DNA of 9,967 nt from Ruminococcus sp. UBA4383 (lineage in GTDB: Bacteria > Bacillota > Clostridia > Oscillospirales > Ruminococcaceae), in contig DGRR01000075.1 of the NCBI GenBank assembly GCA_002389995.1, positions 1 through 9,967 of the forward strand, read 5' to 3'. Position numbers and translations under genes: made by a program. The notes beneath the pieces were generated by a model that made no database searches, was not told where the DNA came from, and saw only the letters and a program-made list of their open reading frames with translations. Shown here piece after piece: positions 1-5,883 of the stretch. Each line of letters starts with the position of its first letter. Position 1 is the stretch's first letter.

Positions 1-500
1 ACAGGCTTGTCGGAATTTTCCTTAGCCGCAAGAACAGCCGCCTTTACTTCATAGAGGTCTGTCATAGTTTCTATTACTATTATATCAGCATCTTTTCCTG
101 CGAGGACGACTTCTTTATAAATATCATAAGCTTCTTCAAATTTAAGCGTGCCTGACGGTTCGAGAAGCTGTCCGATAGGACCTATATCGAGGGCTACGAG
201 AGCATCACCGAAAACACCGTCCTTTGCGTTCTGCACGGCTGCTTTTACAACTTCATCGACAGTATAGCCGCTGTCTGCGAGTTTAAGTCTGTTTGCACCG
301 AAAGTATTTGTATATACTATATCCGCACCGACTTCCGAATATATTGTATGTATATTCATTACAGACCACGGGTCAATGATGTTTATGAGTTCGGGTATAT
401 GCCCGTCATAGTCGGCAGTTGCCTGAAGCATAGTACCCATAGCTCCGTCAAGGAATATAAATTCCTTTGAACGGAGCAGTTTTCTGAGCGTATCATTCAT
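1..500 (-). CDS. Homocysteine S-methyltransferase family protein, copy 1 (partial, C-terminal half outside window)
   Basis: Seen: the frame opens with ATG at 498-500 and stays open to the left edge, giving 166 codons of a protein that continues outside. An AAGAGG ribosome binding site lies in the 14-nt gap after the upstream gene. Motifs of the homocysteine-binding barrel found in MetH, BHMT and MmuM are canonical: DGAMGTMLQ near residue 18, YTNTFGAN near 63, DIGPIGQLLEPSG near 105 and VIETMTDL near 142. Known: these enzymes move a methyl group to homocysteine, using a zinc ion held by three cysteines in the C-terminal half. That half is not visible here, so catalytic competence cannot be judged. 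A stand-alone barrel of this type would need a methyl donor or corrinoid partner, or would use S-methylmethionine or betaine directly. It is probably co-transcribed with pheA and copy 2. Confidence 0.88.
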   Translation of the reverse strand, partial: MNDTLRKLLRSKEFIFLDGAMGTMLQATADYDGHIPELINIIDPWSVMNIHTIYSEVGADIVYTNTFGANRLKLADSGYTVDEVVKAAVQNAKDGVFGDALVALDIGPIGQLLEPSGTLKFEEAYDIYKEVVLAGKDADIIVIETMTDLYEVKAAVLAAKENSDKP

Positions 501-514
501 TTTCCGAACCTCTT

Positions 515-1384
515 TTATTTATTGTACGGGTGATACTTTATATTTTCAAATACGAATGCAAGTGCGGCAATATGTGCGGGAACAGTTCCGCAGCCGCCTC
601 CGAATATTTTTACACCGAGTTCGGTAAGTTTTGCACAGTGCAGTGCAAATTCTTCGGGTTCCATGGAATATTCACCTGTTTCGGGGTCAGGTTTTCCTGC
701 ATTGGGTTTAGCGATTACGGGCAGAGAAGTAACTGCACATATCTTGTCAAATATCTGATAGAGCTTTTCGGGGTCAGCGGAAGAATTTACACCTATTGCG
801 TCAACTTTGAGTTCTTCGAGGGCAGATACTACATTTTCGGGGGATATTCCGTCAGGTGTGAGCATATTTTCCTCAAATTTCATGCTTACAAATACAGGCT
901 TGTCGGAATTTTCCTTAGCCGCAAGGACAGCAGCCTTTGCATCATCAAGGCTTGTCAGATATTCAATTGAAATAATATCGGCATCTTTTCCTGCTGTAAC
1001 GATTTCCTTATACATATCATAAGCGGTATCGTAGTCAAAACAATCCTCAGAAAGTCCGAGAGAGCCTATATTGAGTGCCACGAGAGCATCTCCGAAAACG
1101 CCTTCCCTTGCATTTTCAACGGCAGCCTTCACGATTTCTTCGACAGAGTGACCGCTTCCTGCGAGTTTGATGCTGTTTGCAGCGAAAGTATTTGTATATA
1201 CTATGTCCGCACCGACTTCGGAATATATGGTATGTATATTCATTACAGACCACGGGTCGGCGATATTTACCATTTCGGGGATATCACCTTCATAGTCAGC
1301 CGTTACCTGAAGCATATTTCCCATAGCACCGTCAAGAAATACAAATTCTTTTGAGTCAAGCAGATTTTTTAATTTTTCGTTCAT
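515..1384 (-). CDS. Homocysteine S-methyltransferase-like protein, copy 2, lacking two zinc-ligand cysteines
   Basis: Seen: 289 residues starting at ATG 1382-1384, with a GTGAGGT ribosome binding site in the 25-nt gap after pheA. The barrel is full length. Over the part that can be compared it is about 75% identical to copy 1 by hand alignment, excluding the loop. Differences fall on usually fixed positions: DGAMGTMLQ becomes DGAMGNMLQ (T23N), NTFGAN becomes NTFAAN (G68A), IETM becomes IEYL (140-143), and the loop after DIG is three residues shorter. The zinc site is broken. The usual G-x-N-C-S-x-G-P reads GVNSSADP, so Ser201 replaces Cys; the usual GGCCG reads GGGCG, so Gly264 replaces Cys and only Cys265 remains. 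Known: E. coli MetH binds zinc through Cys247, Cys310 and Cys311. Inferred: normal zinc-dependent methyl transfer is unlikely. It may be a regulatory or binding partner of copy 1, or have a new activity. Confidence 0.9.
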   Translation of the reverse strand: MNEKLKNLLDSKEFVFLDGAMGNMLQVTADYEGDIPEMVNIADPWSVMNIHTIYSEVGADIVYTNTFAANSIKLAGSGHSVEEIVKAAVENAREGVFGDALVALNIGSLGLSEDCFDYDTAYDMYKEIVTAGKDADIISIEYLTSLDDAKAAVLAAKENSDKPVFVSMKFEENMLTPDGISPENVVSALEELKVDAIGVNSSADPEKLYQIFDKICAVTSLPVIAKPNAGKPDPETGEYSMEPEEFALHCAKLTELGVKIFGGGCGTVPAHIAALAFVFENIKYHPYNK

Positions 1385-1409
1385 TTTTTATACCTCACTT
1401 TTAATAATA

Positions 1410-2525
1410 TCAGTTACTTTTAAATGTTCCGAGAACACGAAAATATTCGAGATTTTCCCGAAGGTCGCATATAAGAGCCTTTACGGAGGGGTCTTTGAGA
1501 CTTCCGTTGAAATCAAGATAAAACCATACATCGAAACTTCCGTCCTTTATGGGGCGGTTTTCGAGCCTTATGAGGTTCATACCGTTCACATAGAATTTTG
1601 TGAGCAGTCTGTAAAGGCTTCCTTCCGTATGCGGAATTTTCAGCATGACAGATATAACGTCCGCATCTTCCGCCGCCTGTATATCTTTTGATATGCATAT
1701 GAATTTGGTGCGGTTCACGGAGCAGTCCGCTATATTTTCGGCAATTATATGCAGTCCCATTTTTTCGGCACATTCAACGGAACATACTGCGGCGATATTT
1801 TCGTCGCTTTTTGAGACTTTTTCTGCTGCGAGGGCAGTATTTGAATATTCAGATGTTTTAAGGTGATTTCCCGTGAGAAAATCATAACACTGAGCGAGTG
1901 CCTGCGGGTGGGAATAGACTTTTTTGATTTCTTCAATGGCTATATTATTTTTTGCGGCAAGACAATGATTTATTTCAACATCTGTCTCACTGACAATATA
2001 GACAGGATATTTAACCATAAGGTCATAAGTACCTGTGACAGTGCCTGCGGTGGTGTTGTGTACGGGTAACACACCGTATTCGATTTCACCTGAACAGACA
2101 GCTTTGAAAACGTCCTCGAAAGTTTTATAGAATACAGGTTTTTTGTCACCGAAAATAAGTTTTGCAGCTGTTTCGGAATTTGCGCCCGAAGTACCCTGAC
2201 AGCCTATTTTCACGGCATTTCTGAAATCAGGGGCTTTATATTCGGTAATGGTGGTATCTTCAAAAATTTTTCTGTTCTGCAAAATCTTGCTTATATCCAT
2301 TATAGTGGTAAACAGTGCCGCAGTACCGTTTTCGAGCTGTGAATCGTTGGTAAGACTTTTGATTCTGTCTATGATTTCCTGTTCTCTGCCTCCCTGAAAG
2401 ACGGGCATATTGTTAATTTTTTTATAATCTGCCACTTCTCTGCAAAGGTTCATTCTTTCAAGGAAAAGAGAAAGTATCTGACTGTCTGTAATATCTATTT
2501 TGTCACGAAGTTCTTTAAGACCCAT
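1410..2525 (-). CDS. pheA: Bifunctional chorismate mutase / prephenate dehydratase with ACT domain (P-protein)
   Basis: Cytoplasmic enzyme of phenylalanine synthesis: chorismate to prephenate to phenylpyruvate. Domains over 371 residues: AroQ chorismate mutase at about 1-88 (Arg7, Arg24, Lys35/36, Arg47-Glu48, Ser79, Gln83), prephenate dehydratase at about 105-280 (GCQGTSGANS, PVHNTTAG, YSHPQALAQC, NRTKF) and a C-terminal ACT domain at about 290-368 (GSLYRLL, ENRP), which in this family senses phenylalanine. The ATG at 2523-2525 is chosen because GGAGGT sits just ahead of it. The frame stays open 44 codons further upstream, but that stretch runs through the leader and promoter. Odd: several dehydratase positions differ from the usual motifs (PIEN is PVHN, the catalytic TRF is TKF, GAYS is GANS), and the ACT motif ESRP is ENRP. 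Probable first gene of a leftward operon with the two methyltransferase-like genes. Confidence 0.93.
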   Translation of the reverse strand: MGLKELRDKIDITDSQILSLFLERMNLCREVADYKKINNMPVFQGGREQEIIDRIKSLTNDSQLENGTAALFTTIMDISKILQNRKIFEDTTITEYKAPDFRNAVKIGCQGTSGANSETAAKLIFGDKKPVFYKTFEDVFKAVCSGEIEYGVLPVHNTTAGTVTGTYDLMVKYPVYIVSETDVEINHCLAAKNNIAIEEIKKVYSHPQALAQCYDFLTGNHLKTSEYSNTALAAEKVSKSDENIAAVCSVECAEKMGLHIIAENIADCSVNRTKFICISKDIQAAEDADVISVMLKIPHTEGSLYRLLTKFYVNGMNLIRLENRPIKDGSFDVWFYLDFNGSLKDPSVKALICDLRENLEYFRVLGTFKSN

Positions 2526-2530
2526 TTTTA

Positions 2531-2536
2531 ACCTCC
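2531..2536 (-). promoter_or_regulatory. Ribosome binding site fixing the pheA start
   Basis: GGAGGT on the minus strand lies 5 bases ahead of the ATG at 2523-2525. It rules in this start over longer in-frame choices (ATG codons at about 2576 and 2657), which have no comparable site. Confidence 0.85.
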
Positions 2537-2547
2537 GTTTATATGAA

Positions 2548-2617
2548 TATTCAGATTTTATGCTGTAATCAGGCATATACGGACAGACAACAACAAATTC
2601 CGCCTGATGTCTGAATA
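2548..2617 (-). promoter_or_regulatory. Inverted repeats in the pheA leader (possible RNA hairpin)
   Basis: Read on the minus strand, TATTCAGA (2610-2617) pairs with TCTGAATA (2548-2555), and ATCAGGC (2602-2608) pairs with GCCTGAT (2568-2574). Both matches are perfect and nested, giving a two-part stem of 8 and 7 base pairs around a 27-nt loop. A lopsided internal bulge (1 nt against 12 nt) separates the two parts. The structure sits between the predicted pheA promoter and its ribosome binding site. There is no following U-run and no clear Phe-rich leader peptide, so a classic attenuator is not shown. A regulatory role is only inferred. Confidence 0.4.
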
Positions 2618-2628
2618 AGCTATAATTA

Positions 2629-2657
2629 ATTATAACAGATTTTTTTGTAAAAATCAA
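2629..2657 (-). promoter_or_regulatory. Predicted sigma-A promoter for the pheA operon
   Basis: On the minus strand there is a -35 TTGATT (2652-2657), a 17-bp spacer and a perfect -10 TATAAT (2629-2634). Transcription would begin near 2622, leaving a leader of about 97 nt before pheA. The -10 is part of the 14-bp palindrome TATAATTAATTATA (2621-2634). Confidence 0.65.
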
Positions 2658-2676
2658 TAAAAAAACTTGAAATATA

Positions 2677-2706
2677 TTGCAAAAGGGGAATTAGTTGTGG
2701 TATAAT
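2677..2706 (+). promoter_or_regulatory. Predicted sigma-A promoter for the ruvC operon
   Basis: There is a -35 TTGCAA (2677-2682), an 18-bp spacer and a perfect extended -10 TGGTATAAT (TATAAT at 2701-2706). It points away from the pheA promoter. Transcription would begin near 2713, giving a ruvC leader of about 79 nt. Confidence 0.7.
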
Positions 2707-2719
2707 ATGAAAGTGTATG

Positions 2720-2761
2720 ATGAATAACTGTGACTAAGTGAAAAATTTTATTGTTATTCAT
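2720..2761 (+). promoter_or_regulatory. 9-bp inverted repeat in the ruvC leader
   Basis: ATGAATAAC (2720-2728) and GTTATTCAT (2753-2761) are perfect inverted copies separated by 24 bases. They lie just downstream of the predicted ruvC transcription start. The repeat could form a leader hairpin or be a split operator. It does not resemble the Gram-positive LexA box (GAAC-N4-GTTC), so SOS control is not supported by it. No U-run follows, so it is not a terminator. Confidence 0.4.
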
Positions 2762-2791
2762 TAAAATATAATCAGGAATACGGTAAAAATA

Positions 2792-3304
2792 TTGAATAAA
2801 TTGAGAATTTTAGGCATTGACCCAGGATATGCAATAGTCGGTTTCGGTATACTCGACTATGACGGAATAAATTTCAGCCCCATAGAATACGGCGCAATCC
2901 TTACAGAGGCAAATACCCCCTTCCCACAGAGAATAAAGGCTATACATACCGATATGGAATATATCTTTGAGCGTTATAAACCCGACTGCATGGCTATGGA
3001 AAAACTCTACTTCAACTCAAACCAGAAAACTGCCATAAATGTCGCTCAGGCAAGAGGCGTAACTCTCCTCTCTGCCGCAAAAAGAGATATCCCCATTACC
3101 GAATATACTCCCCTTCAAGTCAAAATCTCCGTCACAGGCTACGGAAGAGCTGAAAAAAATCAGGTCATGGAAATGACAAGACAGCTCCTCAACCTCGCCC
3201 AGATTCCTAAACCCGATGACGCTGCCGATGCCCTCGCCGTCGCAATATGTCACGGTCATTCATACAGGTTTGAACTGAACGGTTCAGGGAAAAAAATTAT
3301 ATAA
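2792..3304 (+). CDS. ruvC: Holliday junction endonuclease RuvC
   Basis: RuvC is a dimeric nuclease that cuts four-way DNA junctions symmetrically after RuvAB branch migration. Seen: 170 residues, typical for the family. The four acidic catalytic residues are present: Asp10 in GIDPG, Glu70 in MEKLYF, and Asp143 and Asp146 in PDDAADALA. The N-QKTA-NVAQARGV helix, which includes positions that contact the junction, is also present (about 77-90). Start: TTG at 2792, with AGGA at 2774-2777 as a weak, rather distant ribosome site. A second in-frame TTG at 2801 would give the family-typical MRILGIDPG beginning, so the start is uncertain by three codons. It is first in the rightward operon, 14 nt ahead of ruvA. 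Confidence 0.95.
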   Translation: MNKLRILGIDPGYAIVGFGILDYDGINFSPIEYGAILTEANTPFPQRIKAIHTDMEYIFERYKPDCMAMEKLYFNSNQKTAINVAQARGVTLLSAAKRDIPITEYTPLQVKISVTGYGRAEKNQVMEMTRQLLNLAQIPKPDDAADALAVAICHGHSYRFELNGSGKKII

Positions 3305-3318
3305 GGCTCGGTGTTTTT

Positions 3319-3930
3319 ATGATATACAGTTTAAAAGGAAAACTCTCCCTCAAAGAAGCAAATTTTGCCGTGGTGGAATGTGCAGGTGTGGGATACGGGT
3401 GCAGAACTTCCTATAATACCGTTTCAAAACTCGGAAATGTCGGCAGTGAAGTAATGCTGTACACCTGTATGCAGGTAAGAGAGGACAGCGTTGAACTTTT
3501 CGGTTTCATCTCACAGCAGGAACTCAACTGCTTCAGAATGCTGATAAGCGTTTCGGGAGTAGGTCCGAAAGCGGCTGTTTCAATTCTGTCCGATATGGAC
3601 GTTCAGAGTTTTGCGTTCGCAGTAGCATCAGGCGACAGCAAAGCCTTCACAAGAACTAAGGGCGTAGGCACAAAAACCGCCCAGAGAATCGTCCTCGAAC
3701 TAAAAGACAAAATTGCATCTCAGTCACTTACAGGCTCGGTTTCGTCAGATATGCAGGCTTACGGCTCACCGTCCGCAGGAGCATCTTCATCAATGTCCGA
3801 AGCCCTCGAAGCCCTCATGGTACTCGGCTATTCTCAGGGAGAAACCGCCCCCGTACTCCGAAAACTTGACCCCTCTTTAAGCACTCAGGATTTAATTAAG
3901 GAAGCATTAAGGGCTATGTCCTCAAAATAA
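3319..3930 (+). CDS. ruvA: Holliday junction branch-migration DNA-binding subunit RuvA
   Basis: RuvA binds the four-way junction as a tetramer and recruits the RuvB motor. Seen: 203 residues, the usual length. There is an OB-fold domain at about 1-62, starting MIYSLKGKL. Two helix-hairpin-helix elements follow at about 70-130 (VSGVGPKAA and TKGVGTKTAQRIV), then a serine- and alanine-rich linker at about 140-155 and the RuvB-contacting C-terminal domain (EALEALMVLGY onward). The ATG at 3319 has only a weak ribosome site (AAGG overlapping the ruvC stop region), which suggests coupling to ruvC translation. In many bacteria ruvB follows directly; here an unrelated gene and a structured gap intervene. 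Confidence 0.96.
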   Translation: MIYSLKGKLSLKEANFAVVECAGVGYGCRTSYNTVSKLGNVGSEVMLYTCMQVREDSVELFGFISQQELNCFRMLISVSGVGPKAAVSILSDMDVQSFAFAVASGDSKAFTRTKGVGTKTAQRIVLELKDKIASQSLTGSVSSDMQAYGSPSAGASSSMSEALEALMVLGYSQGETAPVLRKLDPSLSTQDLIKEALRAMSSK

Positions 3931-3954
3931 TGCCCCACGGAAAGGAATATATAT

Positions 3955-4686
3955 ATGAATCTGGACGAATTATTAAAGGCGGCTATAAAAGACCCCTCAA
4001 AACGTTCCGTTTTTCTTCAGACACTCATAAGGAGCGATGTGTATGTAATATGCAAAAATCCCGTAAAACAGGAACGTGGCAGAGAAGAAGGCGGTATCCA
4101 GCTCGAACTCATCACCACCCAGAACCCCCATGGCGAAATATTTATCCCGTTCTTTACAAGTTACAGGTCACTCCAGCAGTTCGCCAAAAGATATGTTGAC
4201 TGCTATAAAATAAACTGCCTCCGACTCTTTGACCTCATACAGACAGCCTCGGCAGTCCTTAACCCCAATTCATACGGAAAAGAGTTTTCTTCTCAGGAAA
4301 TAAAAAGTATCCTCATGATTGCAAGAAATCTCAAAATAAAAGCCATATCCTACAACGAAGCGGATATAATAAGTTACAGACCATGCGAAAATTCTGTATC
4401 GCATATAACAAAAGCCGCTACAAAATTCCTCTCAAAACAGCCCAATGTTGACAGGGCTTATATAATGGAAATGATAAAGGGCTGCGAAAAGGCTCAGCTT
4501 CTTCTCGTCCTCGATATGATGGGCAGTACAAGAAAATTATTCGTGCCGCTTTCAAAATACCTCTCCAAAATCACAAAGGCTAACGAACACCTCTGCTTTA
4601 TCAGCATGGAACAGGATATGGGCAAAAAAGCCGCCCGAACCGTTGACCCTTTCTATATCCGCAAAAAGAGATACTTTGAAAGATAA
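3955..4686 (+). CDS. SseB-family protein of unknown function
   Basis: Seen: 243 residues from the ATG at 3955, with AAAGGA about 8 bases ahead, 24 nt after ruvA. No signal peptide or membrane segment is visible. The N-terminal half resembles the SseB N-terminal domain: a helical start, a strand with SDVYVICK (about 27-34), IFIPFFTS (62-69), then LFDLIQTASAVLNPNSYGKEF (91-111), where the LNP turn is characteristic. The C-terminal half (about 150-240) resembles the SseB C-terminal domain, with AYIMEM and QLLLVLDMMGS. Known: SseB was named from a serine-sensitivity phenotype in E. coli, and its biochemical role is unclear. Its place between ruvA and ruvB is unusual, but by itself does not show a role in recombination. 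Confidence 0.7.
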   Translation: MNLDELLKAAIKDPSKRSVFLQTLIRSDVYVICKNPVKQERGREEGGIQLELITTQNPHGEIFIPFFTSYRSLQQFAKRYVDCYKINCLRLFDLIQTASAVLNPNSYGKEFSSQEIKSILMIARNLKIKAISYNEADIISYRPCENSVSHITKAATKFLSKQPNVDRAYIMEMIKGCEKAQLLLVLDMMGSTRKLFVPLSKYLSKITKANEHLCFISMEQDMGKKAARTVDPFYIRKKRYFER

Positions 4687-4830
4687 TGGTTAGATTGATT
4701 CGGAATGCGAAATTATATTATCAGGAGGAAGTTTTCACCCTTGCCGTATGAACGAACGAAACGCAGTGCAGTGAGTGAATAGGCAAGCCCCAAAAGGCGA
4801 AAACTGACGACTTTAAAAAGAGGTGAAAAT
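4687..4830 (+). other. Non-coding gap between the SseB-like gene and ruvB
   Basis: This is the longest break inside the rightward operon (144 bp). It contains an AGGAGG at 4723-4728 with no long gene after it, the structured inverted repeat described separately, and the ruvB ribosome site AGAGGTG at 4819-4825. I see no convincing promoter pair or intrinsic terminator. A 13-codon TTG frame at 4741-4782 is too short and too repeat-like to call a gene. Confidence 0.6.
4730..4805 (+). repeat. Nested inverted repeat, possible dispersed element or structured RNA
   Basis: The outer arms are AGTTTTC (4730-4736) and GAAAACT (4799-4805), perfect over 7 bp. The inner arms are CTTGCC (4740-4745) and GGCAAG (4782-4787), perfect over 6 bp. 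The inner loop (4746-4781) is purine-rich, with GAACGAACGAAACG followed by CAGTGCAGTGAGTG. The 3' side of the junction holds CCCCAAAAGG, which could form a tiny extra stem. This nested layout looks like a small mobile repeat or a folded leader element ahead of ruvB. Its copy number in the genome cannot be known from here. Confidence 0.5.
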
Positions 4831-5883
4831 ATGATACAGACAGAAGATATGGAGTTCGCTCCGAGAGTAATCTCCCCCGAACTCAATCAGGAGGACGGTG
4901 ACAGCGAAATAACTCTCCGCCCTCAGACACTTCATGAATATATCGGTCAGGATAAAGTAAAGGAAAACCTCGCCATATATATTGAAGCCGCCAAACGCAG
5001 AGGAGAATCCCTTGACCATGTACTTCTGTATGGTCCTCCGGGACTCGGAAAAACTACTCTCTCATCTATTATCGCCCATGAACTCGGTGTGAACCTCAGA
5101 ATTACAACAGGTCCTGCAATCGAAAGACCCGGAGATTTAGTCTCGCTCCTGACAAGCCTTTCGGATAATGATGTGCTTTTTATAGACGAAATACACCGCC
5201 TTTCAAGAGCTGTTGAGGAAATTTTATATCCTGCTCTGGAGGACAGGGTTATTGATATAATCATCGGAAAAGGTCCTTCCGCACGCTCAATCAGAATGGA
5301 TTTGAAACCATTTACTCTCATAGGCGCAACCACAAGGGCAGGACAGCTTTCCGCACCTCTGCGTGACCGTTTCGGAGTTATCCAGCGTCTTGAACTCTAT
5401 TCAAAGGAACAGCTTACTGATATCGTCCGCAGAAGTGCCATTATCCTCGGTATACCCTGTACCGCTGACGGTGCGGCTGAAATCGCAGGCAGGGCAAGAG
5501 GTACGCCCCGTATCGCAAACAGACTCCTTAAAAGAGTGCGTGACTTCGCAGATGTCATGGGCAACGGGGAAATTACTCAGCAGATAGCTTCAATCGCTCT
5601 CAGCCGCCTTGAAATAGATAAACTCGGTCTTGACAGTCTTGACAGACGTATGCTCGAAATGATTATAAAAGGCTACGGCGGAGGTCCTGTGGGTCTTGAA
5701 ACTCTCGCCTCCGCAATCGGTGAGGAAGCTGTTACAATTGAAGATGTATGTGAACCGTTTCTGATGCAGCTCGGATTCCTCGGACGTACCCCACGGGGAA
5801 GATGTGCCACAAAACTCGCCTATGAACATCTCGGTTTCAGACCGCCCGACAGCGGCGATGACGGTCAGATGAGCTTTCAATGA
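4831..5883 (+). CDS. ruvB: Holliday junction branch-migration ATPase RuvB
   Basis: RuvB is the hexameric AAA+ motor that pumps DNA through the RuvA-bound junction. Seen: 350 residues, full length. Walker A is GPPGLGKT (68-75), Walker B is LFIDEIH (116-122), sensor 1 is GATTRAG (165-171), the arginine-finger segment is PLRDRFG (176-182), and sensor 2 is in GTPRIANRLLKR (224-235). The C-terminal winged helix (about 255-340) contains GYGGGPVGLETL and LGFLGRTPRGR. The ATG at 4831 follows AGAGGTG with good spacing. The last 4 bases overlap the start of the next gene (ATGA), which indicates translational coupling. Confidence 0.97.
   Translation: MIQTEDMEFAPRVISPELNQEDGDSEITLRPQTLHEYIGQDKVKENLAIYIEAAKRRGESLDHVLLYGPPGLGKTTLSSIIAHELGVNLRITTGPAIERPGDLVSLLTSLSDNDVLFIDEIHRLSRAVEEILYPALEDRVIDIIIGKGPSARSIRMDLKPFTLIGATTRAGQLSAPLRDRFGVIQRLELYSKEQLTDIVRRSAIILGIPCTADGAAEIAGRARGTPRIANRLLKRVRDFADVMGNGEITQQIASIALSRLEIDKLGLDSLDRRMLEMIIKGYGGGPVGLETLASAIGEEAVTIEDVCEPFLMQLGFLGRTPRGRCATKLAYEHLGFRPPDSGDDGQMSFQ

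Larger units (their letters stand above)
1..1384 (-). repeat. Tandem gene duplication of the homocysteine methyltransferase-like unit
   Basis: The two adjacent minus-strand genes are head-to-tail copies. Bases 1-42 match 894-935 almost perfectly (offset 893), and the start codons lie 884 bases apart. The 9-base difference is the three-codon loop missing from copy 2. Both genes have their own ribosome binding site, so this is a gene duplication and not a frameshifted single gene. Confidence 0.85.

Noticed and set aside
530..970. Open frames on the plus strand opposite the methyltransferase-like genes
   Set aside because: They are shadows created by the codon bias of the minus-strand genes; no ribosome site and no recognisable domain.
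2526..2657. Longer pheA reading beginning at 2657 or at ATG 2576
   Set aside because: The extension covers the predicted promoter and leader, lacks a ribosome site and adds no family-like sequence; GGAGGT supports the ATG at 2523-2525.
2720..2761. LexA (SOS) operator ahead of ruvC
   Set aside because: The 9-bp inverted repeat lacks the GAAC-N4-GTTC core of Gram-positive LexA boxes and its arms are 24 bases apart.
3930..4199. Alternative frame with an ATG overlapping the ruvA stop
   Set aside because: It lies in another frame over the SseB-like gene, shows no family pattern, and the SseB-like frame has the better ribosome site.
4741..4782. Thirteen-codon frame starting TTG after AGGAGG
   Set aside because: It lies wholly in the inverted repeat, is low in complexity, and the ribosome site is about 12 bases away; more likely a repeat than a gene.
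4730..4805. Intrinsic terminator after the SseB-like gene
   Set aside because: The stem is long-looped and the following bases (GACGACTTTAAAAAG) give no U-run.
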